DNA of 64,000 nucleotides, taken from positions 723,307 to 787,306 of the forward strand of contig LUVW01000001.1 of NCBI GenBank assembly GCA_001661515.1, in the 5' to 3' direction. The number at the start of each line of letters is the position of its first letter. Position 1 is the first letter of the stretch. Shown piece by piece: positions 12,727-24,000 of the stretch. Made by a program: the position numbers and the translations under genes. The DNA comes from Capniomyces stellatus. Its lineage: Eukaryota > Kickxellomycota > Harpellomycetes > Harpellales > Legeriomycetaceae. The notes beneath the pieces are model-generated. The model did not search any database. It was not told the DNA's origin and saw nothing but the letters and a program-made list of their open reading frames with translations.

Positions 12727-15700
12727 ATGTTTAAAAGTAAGTTTAAAGCACTACAACCCGATCAGCTCACGGTAGACTACTTTGAATCACAAAATAGTTT
12801 TATATTCAAATCCTGAATCACACGGGAATTGGAACTATAGATTCACAGCCATACTGTATACCTCAAATTAACTGCTTTGCTTTGGTTTGCCTGTTTTTAG
12901 ATATTATAAGCAGCCGATGCAAAAAGATAGTGGAGACAAGTGCTAAGCGGTACTATAACCGAGGAAGAAACGAGTATAAACGATTTAAAAACACAGGTCG
13001 GTTTATTATGCCTGCTAATTAATACAAAGTGCTTTACCAAACCGCAAGTGTTGCAATCCGATTTGCATGCTTTATGGTATACATATATTCATAAAGTTTT
13101 TTTTTTCTCAACTCTACGCACACTTATTAACGATCGATAGGCGAGCCATTTTACTCGACACAAGCATTCAAATATACAGCCGGTGGAATGAGCTTGGGCG
13201 GACTTATATACTACCACACACACACGGAGCTTGTCGAGTCTACAGGTAAAGCCACATCCAAAGCCTTTTTTCCTCTATGGTTAGGATTATTTCAGATGAT
13301 TATAGTCCCACCGCTCCTGCTATATCATTGTGTCTTTTACCTATCTATTGTTGGCATGTAAAAAGGGTTAACGTTAGGTATTGGTTAAAAAAATAGAATA
13401 TTTGTAAGGTGTCCTCATTTGTTGCGTTTTTTTTTTCTTCAACTCTTTGTACGGATTTAGGTAGAAAGAGATTTATGTCTATCTCCCCTAAAAAAGAACA
13501 AGCGTATGCAGAAATTTCTTACCAACAAGTTTTAAACGAGGTAATCACAGTTCCTTTTTTTTTAGCCTAACGCGGTTTGACTAATAAACAGCTTGGTAAA
13601 TGCTGATCACAGAAAGCCGGCATTCAAATAACGCTGTGTATATGTTGATGCATTGGGAAATTGCATATTTTAACGCGGTATTTTGTGTACAAATCCGAAC
13701 AGTATGCAGGCAGAATACTTCCCAGAAACACGTCCGTAAGTATTTTGGTTTACGCTTACTTTTTTTTTTTGCTTGGTATGTGTAATTGCTATTCTTGGTT
13801 AAAGATGTTCTTTGATATCATCTAACTTTGGGATTTCTTGACTTTAAATTATATGTAAATGTCCATCACACAGCAACAATTTTTTGTAGAGAGCGTCGCG
13901 AATAGGATAATCAAAGGTATTTTAACCCACTAATACAACATATACACTGGTAATTAATACACTTTGTTAACTACAAGGACAACGTGAGGTGGGCCAGAGT
14001 GTTTTATTGCAGCCCAGACTGTTGTTTTTTTTTTCACGTTTATATCAACTTACTTGCTTTATTTTATTGAAATTGACATACCTACTTTTGCGCTTTGGAT
14101 TTTGATAAACCCAAAGCTGCTGGAAAAGACCCTAAAGACTGGGAAATCCATGTAATCGACACTAATCAGGCCAATGCCTTTGTGCTTCCCAACAGAAAGA
14201 TATTTGTTTTCACAGTAAGTAACGAAACATACCTCGTTTGTTTTATAATTAAACTAGTGCATATTTATAACTGTATTAATCAATTGACATAGGGAATATT
14301 ACCTATTACTCAGAATAAGGATGGGCTGGCTGTTGTGTTGGGGCATGAGGTTAGCACATTTATTCTTTATATAATATTAATACAATATATTAACCAGGAA
14401 ATTTTATCTCTTGCTAACTTTGATTACTTTTAAACACCCGACCTTTCTCCTGATACTTTTTTCGACTGCTTGTTTGATGTTTTTTCATGTTTTTATTATA
14501 TGTTTTTTAATGTTTTTTTCAATGATTTTATTATATATTTTAGGTGGCCCATGTTCTGGCAAGGTATCACATCAATAATTATTTATTTTTAGGCCTCCTT
14601 GTGGTGGTACTAGGAAAAACATTTTTTATGCCTTTACGCTGCAGTATGCGCGTTTTAGAGAATATCTGATACTGAATTATATTTTTATTCTAAATTCTAC
14701 CAGACATGGAGCTGAACAAATGTCAATGGCATCTTTTTTTTCATGGGTAAGAAACATCGTTGTGACATAAATCGTTGAGTCTTAAAATTAAATGTATTCG
14801 TTTGTTACAAGAGTCTAGGGAAACAGAGCTACAACAATAAGGTTGATGTTCCAATAAGAACCATATCTTTACTTTTCTATATATTTGTATGCCTGTATGT
14901 CTGATTTAATATTATTAGTTGCCTACAGTAATCTCGATTTTTGTTGACCCAATGATGGGCAATGCTACAAGGGCATTGTCCACGTTGCTACTAACGCTTC
15001 CAAACAGCAGAACTTGTGAGAATGAAGCTGATCAAGTAAAATTTCAACCTTTTTAAAAAACAACATTGACTAACCAATACAACTCAAGACTTTTCTCCCA
15101 TTTTATTTATCCAGCACTTTTGCTAACAGTTTCACAACTTGATAAACCATTTTAACTTGTAGATCGGGTAAACCTTTTTCATTTTTTACCATTTTTTTTA
15201 CTTTCCTTTAGCTAACTGTCTTTGCATTTGGCTTGTAAATATTCCGTTTGATCGCCACAATGTATAATGCATTTAATTAGGCTAATGCTGACCGCGAAGG
15301 CATGCTATGATCCAAGAGAGGCTGTCAGATTTTGGGATGTAAGTTAACTGCTCATTTGTGCTAATATAATTTACCCTATGTTTTATAACTTAGTCTAGTG
15401 GATATGTCAATTATAGCTTTATGATATACGCAACTGCTTGCGGTTCACCGCATCCTTAGGTTGCCAATATTTTACTCTTATTTCTACGCTTTTTTACTGA
15501 TATTTATAAATTTATTTTTGACAAATTCTAAACCCCAAACCAAACAGAGAATGAATAGAAATGAGGGTGGCGCTGCTGGTGTTGGTTTTTTGAGTACACA
15601 CCCCTCAAGCTCGGACAGGATAGACAAGATATACGAGTTGATCCCATCTGCAGAGATGGTAGGCGAGTCCTCGGGATGCCAAAACAGTAAGCTTGCTGAT

Positions 15701-15751
15701 TCTCGAGTAACTATATACAACCTTGCTATTCCTGGAATCAGTTATTCATAG
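12727..15751 (+). CDS. OMA1: OMA1 mitochondrial inner-membrane metallopeptidase
   Basis: Fourteen exons join in phase to 322 residues: 12727..12736, 12901..12996, 13141..13245, 13461..13540, 13703..13735, 13874..13916, 14117..14214, 14293..14349, 14544..14563, 14704..14746, 14919..15035, 15163..15167, 15281..15338 and 15548..15751. Features in order are a basic N-terminus (mitochondrial targeting plausible), a short hydrophobic segment near residues 48-60, DWEIHVID, NAFVLPNRKIFVFTG, the zinc motif HEVAH (residues 173-177, split between exons 8 and 9), ARHGAEQMS, NEADQIGL with the third ligand Glu, KACYDPREAVRFW and FLSTHPSSSDRI. This is the M48C family, a stress-activated inner-membrane protease, and the key residues are intact. 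The weakest junctions are the GTCGGT donor after exon 2 and the AAAG acceptor before exon 7; both are fixed by phase and family fit. Confidence 0.95.
15163..15167 (+). other. 5-nt micro-exon of OMA1
   Basis: The exon ATCGG is flanked by TTGTAG and GTAAAC and encodes Ile plus two bases of Gly in the motif DQIGL. Skipping it shifts the frame to an early stop at the start of the next exon, and including it restores NEADQIGLMLTAKACYDP. Confidence 0.85.
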
Positions 15752-16699
15752 TCTTCTTTTTTTTATTGCTACTTTTGCTCGAAAAAACTAAATCGGTAGA
15801 TGTACTTGGTCACAAGTTGGGATTTGACAAATTCTTTTAACAGTCTTGGCCAGTTGCAAAGGGATTTTTTTTAAATCCTATTTTTCGACTGATTGCACGA
15901 TTGGAGCTCGTAAAACCACATATTTTTATTAAAACTAAACTTTACAAAAGTACAATAAAACACTTACAACGACTATTTGCAAGATATTTGTAAACCCTTA
16001 GCAAGAAGAATAAAATAAAATAAGCGAATACGTAAACATGCAAAATGCCTTATTACGCGGATGTCTCACACCTCTTTTCCCATCAAAATGACCAACTCTT
16101 TGTGTGTCGGTTGCTAGTTTATCAACATGCGTAAGAATAAGTCCTGGTATTTTTTTAAGCACCTATCTTCACAACCTGTGGTGCACAGAGAGCCTGAGCC
16201 AAGCCAAAGCGCAGTCAGTTTAAAGATCCATAGACATGTATACAGGATGCATTCTAGCTTGTCCATATAAACTATGTGGTACGATACAATGCATCATTCC
16301 TCATTACCCGCTATTCTATTTGTGCCTTTTCTGGTCTATTTTGTTTATGGCAACTTTAATTTGTAAGGCATAAGATGTTGCGCACGTAACTTATACCCAC
16401 TTGGATACTCATTTGGAAACTTGCTCAGAGCCTCCATAAAACAAATGTATATGATTTAGAAGCGTGTGGGAAAATATTGGATGTGGTGTATCTAATTAAT
16501 ATGTGTGGGGATAACGGGTGAGTGTAAACAACACCCTTGGGTACTAGTAAATTTAATTATAAACAAACGATGCTAAATATAAAGAAAAAAAACTTCTGGC
16601 CTGCTGCCTAGACATTATCATAGCCTGGAGCTGTACGTGGCGTCTCATTCCACGATTTTAGTAAGGTGGTTTTTTTTTCTGGAGTTTGGAGTTTGATGA
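15752..16699. other. Convergent spacer
   Basis: It separates the 3' end of OMA1 from the 3' end of the Thr-rich gene. AT-rich, no gene seen. Confidence 0.6.
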
Positions 16700-17335
16700 T
16701 CAGCGTGAGCCAATGGTATAGCTATTCTCTGACTCTTCAAAGTCTAAATCAAAAAAGTATTTTTGTGACTTCTTTCTTCGGTAAACAAAGTATACAATGG
16801 CCGAAATAAACACAATCAAGGACATCGAAATTGATACTATAATGCTTTGGTTAAAATTGTCTGGTGTTTGCAATATTGCCTTGGTTCCATCTGGCTTATC
16901 CAAATTACTAGGCAATTCTTGTGGTATGAATGTAGTAGGAGTGTTTTTAATCGTCACAATTGAAGTTATCTTAGGCTTTGATGTTTCTCTGGCTGTGTTT
17001 TCTTTTGTTGATGTTAAAGTTATCACTATTCTCCCATTACTAGTAGTTATAGTAGTTTTGAATTCGGTCTCTATATCGGTTTCTGTTTCCGGCTCTTCTT
17101 TGGTGGTAGTCGGTTCTTCAGAGGTTGTGGTTGGCTTTTCTGGTGTTGTGGTTGTAGTCGGTTCTTCTGGTGTTGTAGTTGTAGTGGGTTTCTCTGGTGT
17201 TGTTGTTTCCTTCTCTGATGTGGTTGTCTTTTCCGTCGTTGTGGTTGGCTTTGTTGTTGACTCATTCTCTTCCTTACCTTTATTGGGATCACTACCATCG
17301 CCATTATTCTTATCGTCTTGTCGCTTATGTTGCAT
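16700..17335 (-). CDS. Thr-rich single-pass membrane protein
   Basis: A single open frame of 211 residues. Residues ~1-85 are hydrophilic and dominated by Thr, Glu and Pro, with repeats such as TTTTTPEKP and TTTTTPEEP that resemble O-glycosylated mucin-type stalks. A 23-residue hydrophobic helix near residues 164-186 (IIVSISMSLIVFISAIVYFVY) is followed by basic RRKK and an acidic tail with DLDFEESE. That suggests a cell-surface stalk with its tail inside the cell. No signal peptide precedes the stalk. The frame starts MQHKRQDD, where KR could be a processing site, so an unseen upstream exon may supply the signal. No family recognised. Confidence 0.5.
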   Translation of the reverse strand: MQHKRQDDKNNGDGSDPNKGKEENESTTKPTTTTEKTTTSEKETTTPEKPTTTTTPEEPTTTTTPEKPTTTSEEPTTTKEEPETETDIETEFKTTITTSNGRIVITLTSTKENTARETSKPKITSIVTIKNTPTTFIPQELPSNLDKPDGTKAILQTPDNFNQSIIVSISMSLIVFISAIVYFVYRRKKSQKYFFDLDFEESENSYTIGSR

Positions 17336-19113
17336 TTTATATTTGCTTATTGTATTTTCTTATCTTTAAATTGTGATTAATTCCGGTTATATTTCTGGCA
17401 TTTATAACTTCTTATTGCCAAAAAAAACAGTAATAACTAGGTGTCTTTTTCTTTATCCAAGCACTGCTTTTTTACCAGTTTGCTAGCTGTTAAACTATAA
17501 AGAAAATAATCTCGAGTTAATAAGTATAATGTTGTCAAAAAAAACGTTGAAACTCTCTTTCTAACTCGCAAGTTAATTCTTTATGATAAACTCTTGGTCA
17601 TTATTCGAGCCTGGCTTTATTTCTTTTATTTCTTTTGTTTGACTGAAAATATTTATAGATCATTTATAATATTATTCAACAAACTAATGATAATAACCCA
17701 TTTTACATTTTATTGTTCGAAATTACTTATTTGGCTTTTCATTTGCTACGTATTATTTTTGATTGTAATTAGCGAACATTTCAAAAGCTTAGGTTTTACA
17801 AACAACCGGCATGTTCTAAATTTCGACTATAACTGAGTGGCCAGAATCGCCTTATTTTTTAAGCTCTTGAAGTTTCTTGAAATTTATTAGCAGCTCTCAG
17901 TCAACCATTAGCCAGTATCTGAACGTTTAATTCGCCACTTGATTATTTGTTTTTTCTCGCTCTTTGTTATTAAGCGTTTATTCGGTTCGTTCGTTTTCTT
18001 ATTTTTTTCCCACAAAGAACATAATTACTGCACACTAATTATTCCTAAGCAAGGTATCAACTTGGCAAATCCACACCAAACAACGTTTTCACACTTTAAC
18101 AACAATGTGAACTACTTGTTAGTAAATGTCACAAATCAGGTTGATATGAAGATAATAATAACAACGCAATTGCACTTGAGCTGTATATTATCTGTTACAT
18201 CTGCTGAATTGGCCTTAAAGCCGTTGGGAAGTTTAAAGTCAAAAAAATATAATGTACTGCAGTATTAGGCTCAACAAGCTGCAAAGCATTATGACCACAA
18301 AGTATATCTTGTAATCCATAGCACCAAGTCCAGATATTACATTTAGTGTGGTTGCGCTATACTTGGGGTACTTGGTATTAAGGCGCCTGTCATTTTGTGA
18401 ATGTGACAGTATCACAGCTACTCTGTATACAAGAGAAATATGAGCATATGATCCTAATAAACAAATATACCAGGTCTAAAAACCTACACCAAATCAGTAA
18501 ATAAGCACCGGATTAATTTCTTAAGTTGAAATATACATACATTATAGTCATGTTGGCTCTCGCTCATTACCACCCCGACTGAACACATAAATGCGATGGC
18601 CCAAGGCCAATAGACTGGAATCTCTTGAATAAGATGTGTGTGTAGACTCCTTGATAAGACGTTTTGCTTAATGTACTTGTTTACCTGCTAAACTTTAAGC
18701 CTTCCGTACTTTTTTTTTCCCATGAACAATTTGGTTGTTTAAAACCCCCGAATTTGAGAGGATACAACCAATAACTGATGAAATTATTTGGCATAAACCT
18801 GAGTCAACCATTCTACCTAAATCAAAATATATCACATTACACAGTGCACAACTTTGATTTATTCCAAGAAATTAAAACTGCGTTGCTATTCGCGTTAAAC
18901 TATGTGCAACGAATACTTTGCAAAGCAAGTTGTGTAGTAACTAAAAAATTGTGCAGTCAACTAAAAAACTGTGTATAAAACCATGACCTATATTTACAAT
19001 AAAAAAAAACACATAACCCAACAAAATTTTATTTAAAAAAAACTCATAGCCCATAGTTCTCAACCACCCATAAGTTTGTTCGGGGTATTATAATAACTAT
19101 TTTTCCTCTTCCT
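17336..19113. other. AT-rich spacer
   Basis: No gene supported. A 109-codon frame at 17939-18268 (+) has no motif. I looked upstream of the Thr-rich gene for a signal-peptide exon and found none. Confidence 0.45.
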
Positions 19114-19491
19114 TCAGTAAGCCGCGTTATTTTCACGAAACAGCGTGACTCTTTGAACCATGGCTAAGCTAAGTATGCTAAAGATGTGTAAAATTTGATA
19201 ACATTTCCAAACCCCAAAAAGTCCCAGGAAGAAACTCGATAAGATAAAATATTGACAAGCCAATATGAAGATATTGGCGTCAATTACCCAAATTTTCAAG
19301 ATGCCAAGCTGTTATATTGTTTTCCACAGAGTATAAATAACCACATATTGTCAAAAACTCATCGCTAGTGTTGCCGCTACGAGTGATAAGTTGGGTTACT
19401 AGTGTAAGGCGGAATAACCCGAAATAAAAGATTTTGTTGTGTCAAGGTTGCCAGCTATTTGTATTTGAAAGGTATATTGGAGAATTGATTG
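19114..19491 (-). CDS. Last three exons of an unrecognised gene
   Basis: Exons 19491..19400, 19376..19288 and 19163..19114 join in phase across GTAACC and GTAATT donors and TAG acceptors, ending at a TGA. They encode about 76 residues including SALHYGNTSDEFLTICGYL and AMVQRVTLFRENN. I do not recognise the family. Further minus-strand coding-like segments lie upstream near 20457-20640 (ending in the hydrophobic stretch ITIVIVIIKYKRK before a GTACGT donor) and 20695-20900 (two hydrophobic segments). They suggest a multi-exon membrane protein, but I could not chain them in phase. The first exon of the three could also start at an internal TAG acceptor. Confidence 0.35.
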
Positions 19492-21018
19492 CTAAATCAA
19501 ATATTTGATCATTCAGTTAAAAAAACCAAGTATAAACGAGTTAACATAAACAGTAGGTTGGTAAATCTTTTGATTTTAAGGGCGCTGCTTCACTCTGTTG
19601 AGCTTATTCAAACGTGACTGCTTTTTTGTTTCAGCATTCTATTTCTCATCCATTTCTCGCTAATAATCAACTATAATTGCTGCAAATTATTCGTAGAGTG
19701 GTAATCAAGCGCTAAATCAAGTGCAACTCGGACAAATAAACATCGCCCTTTTTTAGAACAGGAAAAGGAACAAAGTTACAACATTAACGACGGCTCTGTG
19801 CTGTGAAACTTTTTGTTATGGTGAATTAAACAAAGAGCAGAATTTGAATAAAAAACAAATTACTAGCTTTTTAGGGAGCTATGAAAAAGTGCTGACACAG
19901 CAAAAATCACTGATTAGCTTCAAAGAATGCCGAATGTTTGGTTTAAATGCAATTTGTAAACTGTCATACTTTTATTCATTCAAAGAAAAAGGAAGTGAAA
20001 GTACAACCATACAACCATACAAGCACACACACATATATGTATTTGTATATGAATTTGGTCCCAACTTTTAGATTTAGTGTGAAAAATCTACAAACCTTAA
20101 CATTTTCGGGGTTTTCCTTAGACTGCTGCTACTTTTATTGCCTATACACCAAAAGCGAATTGCGCGAATTATTAGCACTTCAAGCTTGCGTAATAAAAAT
20201 TGCCAAAATGCTACTATCAACATCGAGTTTGCTTTTGAGCTTATTTATACACCTATCGCAGCAGAACTTTGGCAGAATTTGAGACCGAATATTTGGCTTA
20301 ATAATATACTTTTAGCCTGAGTTCATAATGTTGATATTTGATTTCAAGAAATTTTTTAATGGCCTTTATTTATCAGTTTTATACTATTTGAATTCGGGAT
20401 TGGAGCTGGAGGTTCAAAATTGATCACGTTTACATGTCTACTTTAACGTACCTTTGCGCTTGTATTTAATTATGACAATAACAATGGTGATAGTAGCGGA
20501 GTATTGCAACTGATATATAACTTGGCCATATGAACCATTGGGAATAAGCTCGTGGTTGGAATAACGTGAGAAAGTGGTCTTGGTATTATGAAAATTCAAA
20601 CAAAGCGTTGGGTATTCTACAAGTATATTTCTGGTGTAAAGTATGGTCATCTCATATATGGAACACTAAATAGCCGCTATTATAAAATCTAAAGGGCATA
20701 AATACAGAAATATAAAATCCAGGCAGGTAGATATATAATCAGATAAATCAGACACTCGGTACTTGAGGTATAAATCGATGCTAAAGTGTCACATTTGGTA
20801 TGCATTAATACGTACAACCCCAAAACTATAACCACAACAACTTTAAATATATTGGTTAAATAAGATACAAGCAGCGTAACGAGCAAATTCGGTATAACTA
20901 GTATTTGCGTCCAATATTGATTTATTATAAGTCAACCAAAGATAAGTACTGCACAAGGCATAAACCCTAGGAAAACAAACATTTTGAACTTATATTGCGG
21001 AAACAAGATAACAAGGCC
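19492..21018. other. Upstream region with possible minus-strand exons
   Basis: Holds the unplaced hydrophobic minus-strand segments noted for the gene ending at 19114, and the presumed promoter of the chitin synthase-like gene. In-frame codons continue back to 20995 from the ATG at 21019, but without another ATG. Confidence 0.4.
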
Positions 21019-24000
21019 ATGGATGTTGAGGTTGAAAAGTCTGGAAGTGAAGATAGGGATGGCGCAATAGCTCCAAGCGCGGCGAGTAGCAAGCATAAGC
21101 TAGAGCAGTTAGAAAATAAAAGTAAAAAAGGACAAGGGATGGAAACAAGGAGTAGAAAGGAGAGAAAGAAGGAGAAAAAGAATGAGAGAAAAGGCAAGTC
21201 AAAAATAGTCTCTGGGATCAACGTAAGCCAGATAAATACCGGGAAAGTTGGTGACAATGGAAAGGGGAATGAGCTTATAGGGCTTTTTAATGAAAGCGAA
21301 ACAAATAAACTGCCAAACACCCACCATTTGGGTTTAAAAAACAGCTCCAAAGCGAATGAGCGATACACAGATGGGGAGTTTAGTGCAGTGTCAGTCGAAA
21401 ACAGATTTTTTGATACGACCAAAAATCCAGGGGTGCAGGACTACGACTATGCCGATCATATAGCACACAACAGAAAGCTAGAAATTGAAATGGACAGGAG
21501 CTATAACCATATGCAGAGAATCATATTTAGTCCACAGCTAAAAGCGCTCCAACAGCTAAACATTATGTACACCGTCGATCTCGCTTCGGTTATACAGCCG
21601 GACTATATGCTAAGCAAAGTAGAAAGTGATTTACTTGTAAACACGCTGCCTCCCAGTACGATGAGTAGAAACAACTGTGATAACCGCGTACCTAGCGGGG
21701 CTTTAAATGAAACCGATATAAACGGCTTTCAAATTCGAAATACGAATGGCAGCGGGTATGAAAACTCGATAACAATTGAGAAAAAATCCATATTTTTTGA
21801 CAATACGGTGCTGGGAATTGATGGAAATTCTGAAGAAGGCAATGTAGGCTATAAGAATGACAGCTTTGTTAAAGGAGACAAAGGAAATAGTGCTGGAAGA
21901 AGGTATCAGGTGGATGGTAAGGGTCAGGTTCGGACCAAAGGGTTAGCAGCAGGTGGGCCTGAACTTGGGAGTACTAAGAATAGGCAAGTAAAAAATGCCG
22001 GTGGTAAATTAGCTGGGGTGCTTGATAGGTATGGCGACGTTATGGTAACAAGGTCCAAGAACTTGGTAAAGCTGTTAGCAACAAAAGTTCAGAGTAAAAA
22101 AAACAAAGATGAATTAAACAAGGGCCGTGGCGTTAGAGATAGTATCGGTGCACCTAGTTTGGGGAATCTCACAGAAATTAGTTTTCAATATAGCAGATAC
22201 AGTACGTTTAAAGATTTGTACCCGGATGATACGGGTGTCAAATACGGAACAGATGGTAAACACAAATCCAAACTGTCGATATTGTTTTCAGAAGGCATGA
22301 ACCACATAAAGGAGTTTAAAGAGTACAATAAAAACAACAATTTTAAGGAGCTAATTGAATTTGGGGAGAAGTTTTTAAACGACAAGCAGGGTTTGGATAT
22401 ACTACCACCACAATTGAGCTTCGGTTATAAAAAAAAAAAGCACGGAGCTGATTACGATTATAGCAGTAGGTTTATTCTGGGTGGTAATGAAAATATCGTT
22501 GTTCAGAGCCCAACAAGAAGCCTGGAGATATGTAGCAAAGAATTTGGCGAGGAAAGCGGTGAGGAACACAGTGTTAAAGGCTCTAAAGTCATGGAAGTAA
22601 AGGAAATGGCAAATAAAGAAGGTGATCATTTTTACAGCCCTGGAAAGATGCTAGTGACTAGAAATTATAAAGATAGTACTTTAGAAATAGACGAGATAGA
22701 ACAAACCACCAGTGGTAAAAACAAGGCAAGCAACAGAACCAGTACAGATAAATCCAAAAACGCCAATCTTGACTCTGACACAATAGATGGCGGTAAAATC
22801 TGTGAAAATGAGCATGGCGAATGTAAGCAGAGTAAAAATTCAATATCCGAGCGCAATAGCAGTGCCATAAATCCAGAAGATGAAAGATATGAAGAAGGTT
22901 TGGGGCTTATATGTAGCGAAAATGTCTATGGAAACAGCTATGTGGTAAAAAGGACCAATACCAAAAAGGCCAGCGTATCAGCCAGCAGTAAAGACATTGA
23001 TGAAATAACACCCAAGAATACCGAGTATGGGGCTGTATGCAAACAAAATGTATACCAACTTCCTCATGTGATAAGCAAAGGAAGCAGAGATATTATCATA
23101 ATACCATCCAGCGAGGATTACGGTTACCTGGATAACGCAAGCCGATCTATATCTAGTTTATTTGATGATATATTTGCCAACAATAGGCACAAAAAATATA
23201 AAGATGCAGTCAAATCAGGAATTTTTGGGAGATCACAAGCATATCTACCCAATAGGCCAAACCACAGATATAAGCTAAAAAGCAGGCGGAGGAATAAAAA
23301 AAAGCCAAATTTGTATAGAAAAAACAATACAAGCAGATACATGGGTATATATAACGACATTTACACGGACAATAGCAAAATGTTTGGCGTGATTGTTGAT
23401 GATGATGAAAGCTTGAGTGAATCGGACGCGAGCAAAGATACTCCAGAGCTTGACAAAATCTCGGACAGCAGAGTACTGGTTGGAAGCAAAATACGTGTTG
23501 GTGCGGTAAAAAACAACAGCACTAGATATTTTTTAGAAGGCGGAAGTATGTATATATACACAAGCAGATTTAAGGGGTCCCAGAACAAAGGTATAAAAAG
23601 CCTGAAAGTTTTTCGAAACCATCTGAGAAAAATATATAGAAAGAGTAGAAAAGGTAGAAAACCAACACCAAAATCGCAGTTGAAGACGAAAGCAAGATTT
23701 AAACAAAAACCAGATTTAGGGTTTAAACTAGGAGCTGGCTTGAGGTTGGACAAATTTGTTCTGGATCCATCTAGACGTGTGTCGAATAGAATAATCAAGA
23801 AAACGGCAAAATTGTTTAAAAGGATTGGCGTGGGCAACACCAGAAAGTCCATAATCATGAGTCATAAAAGTTTGAAACATAGCAATGGGCCACTGAACAA
23901 TGGAATATGGAAGAAAAAAAGGAATACTAGTCGGAATAAACAGAAACTTGGAAAAATCAGTGTAAAGAAAGCCCTAGGTCTAGGCTATTTAAGCAAAAAA

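Noticed and set aside
17071..17369. Val-rich plus-strand and Gln-rich minus-strand frames over the Thr-rich gene
   Set aside because: Shadows of the Thr/Pro repeats read in other frames.
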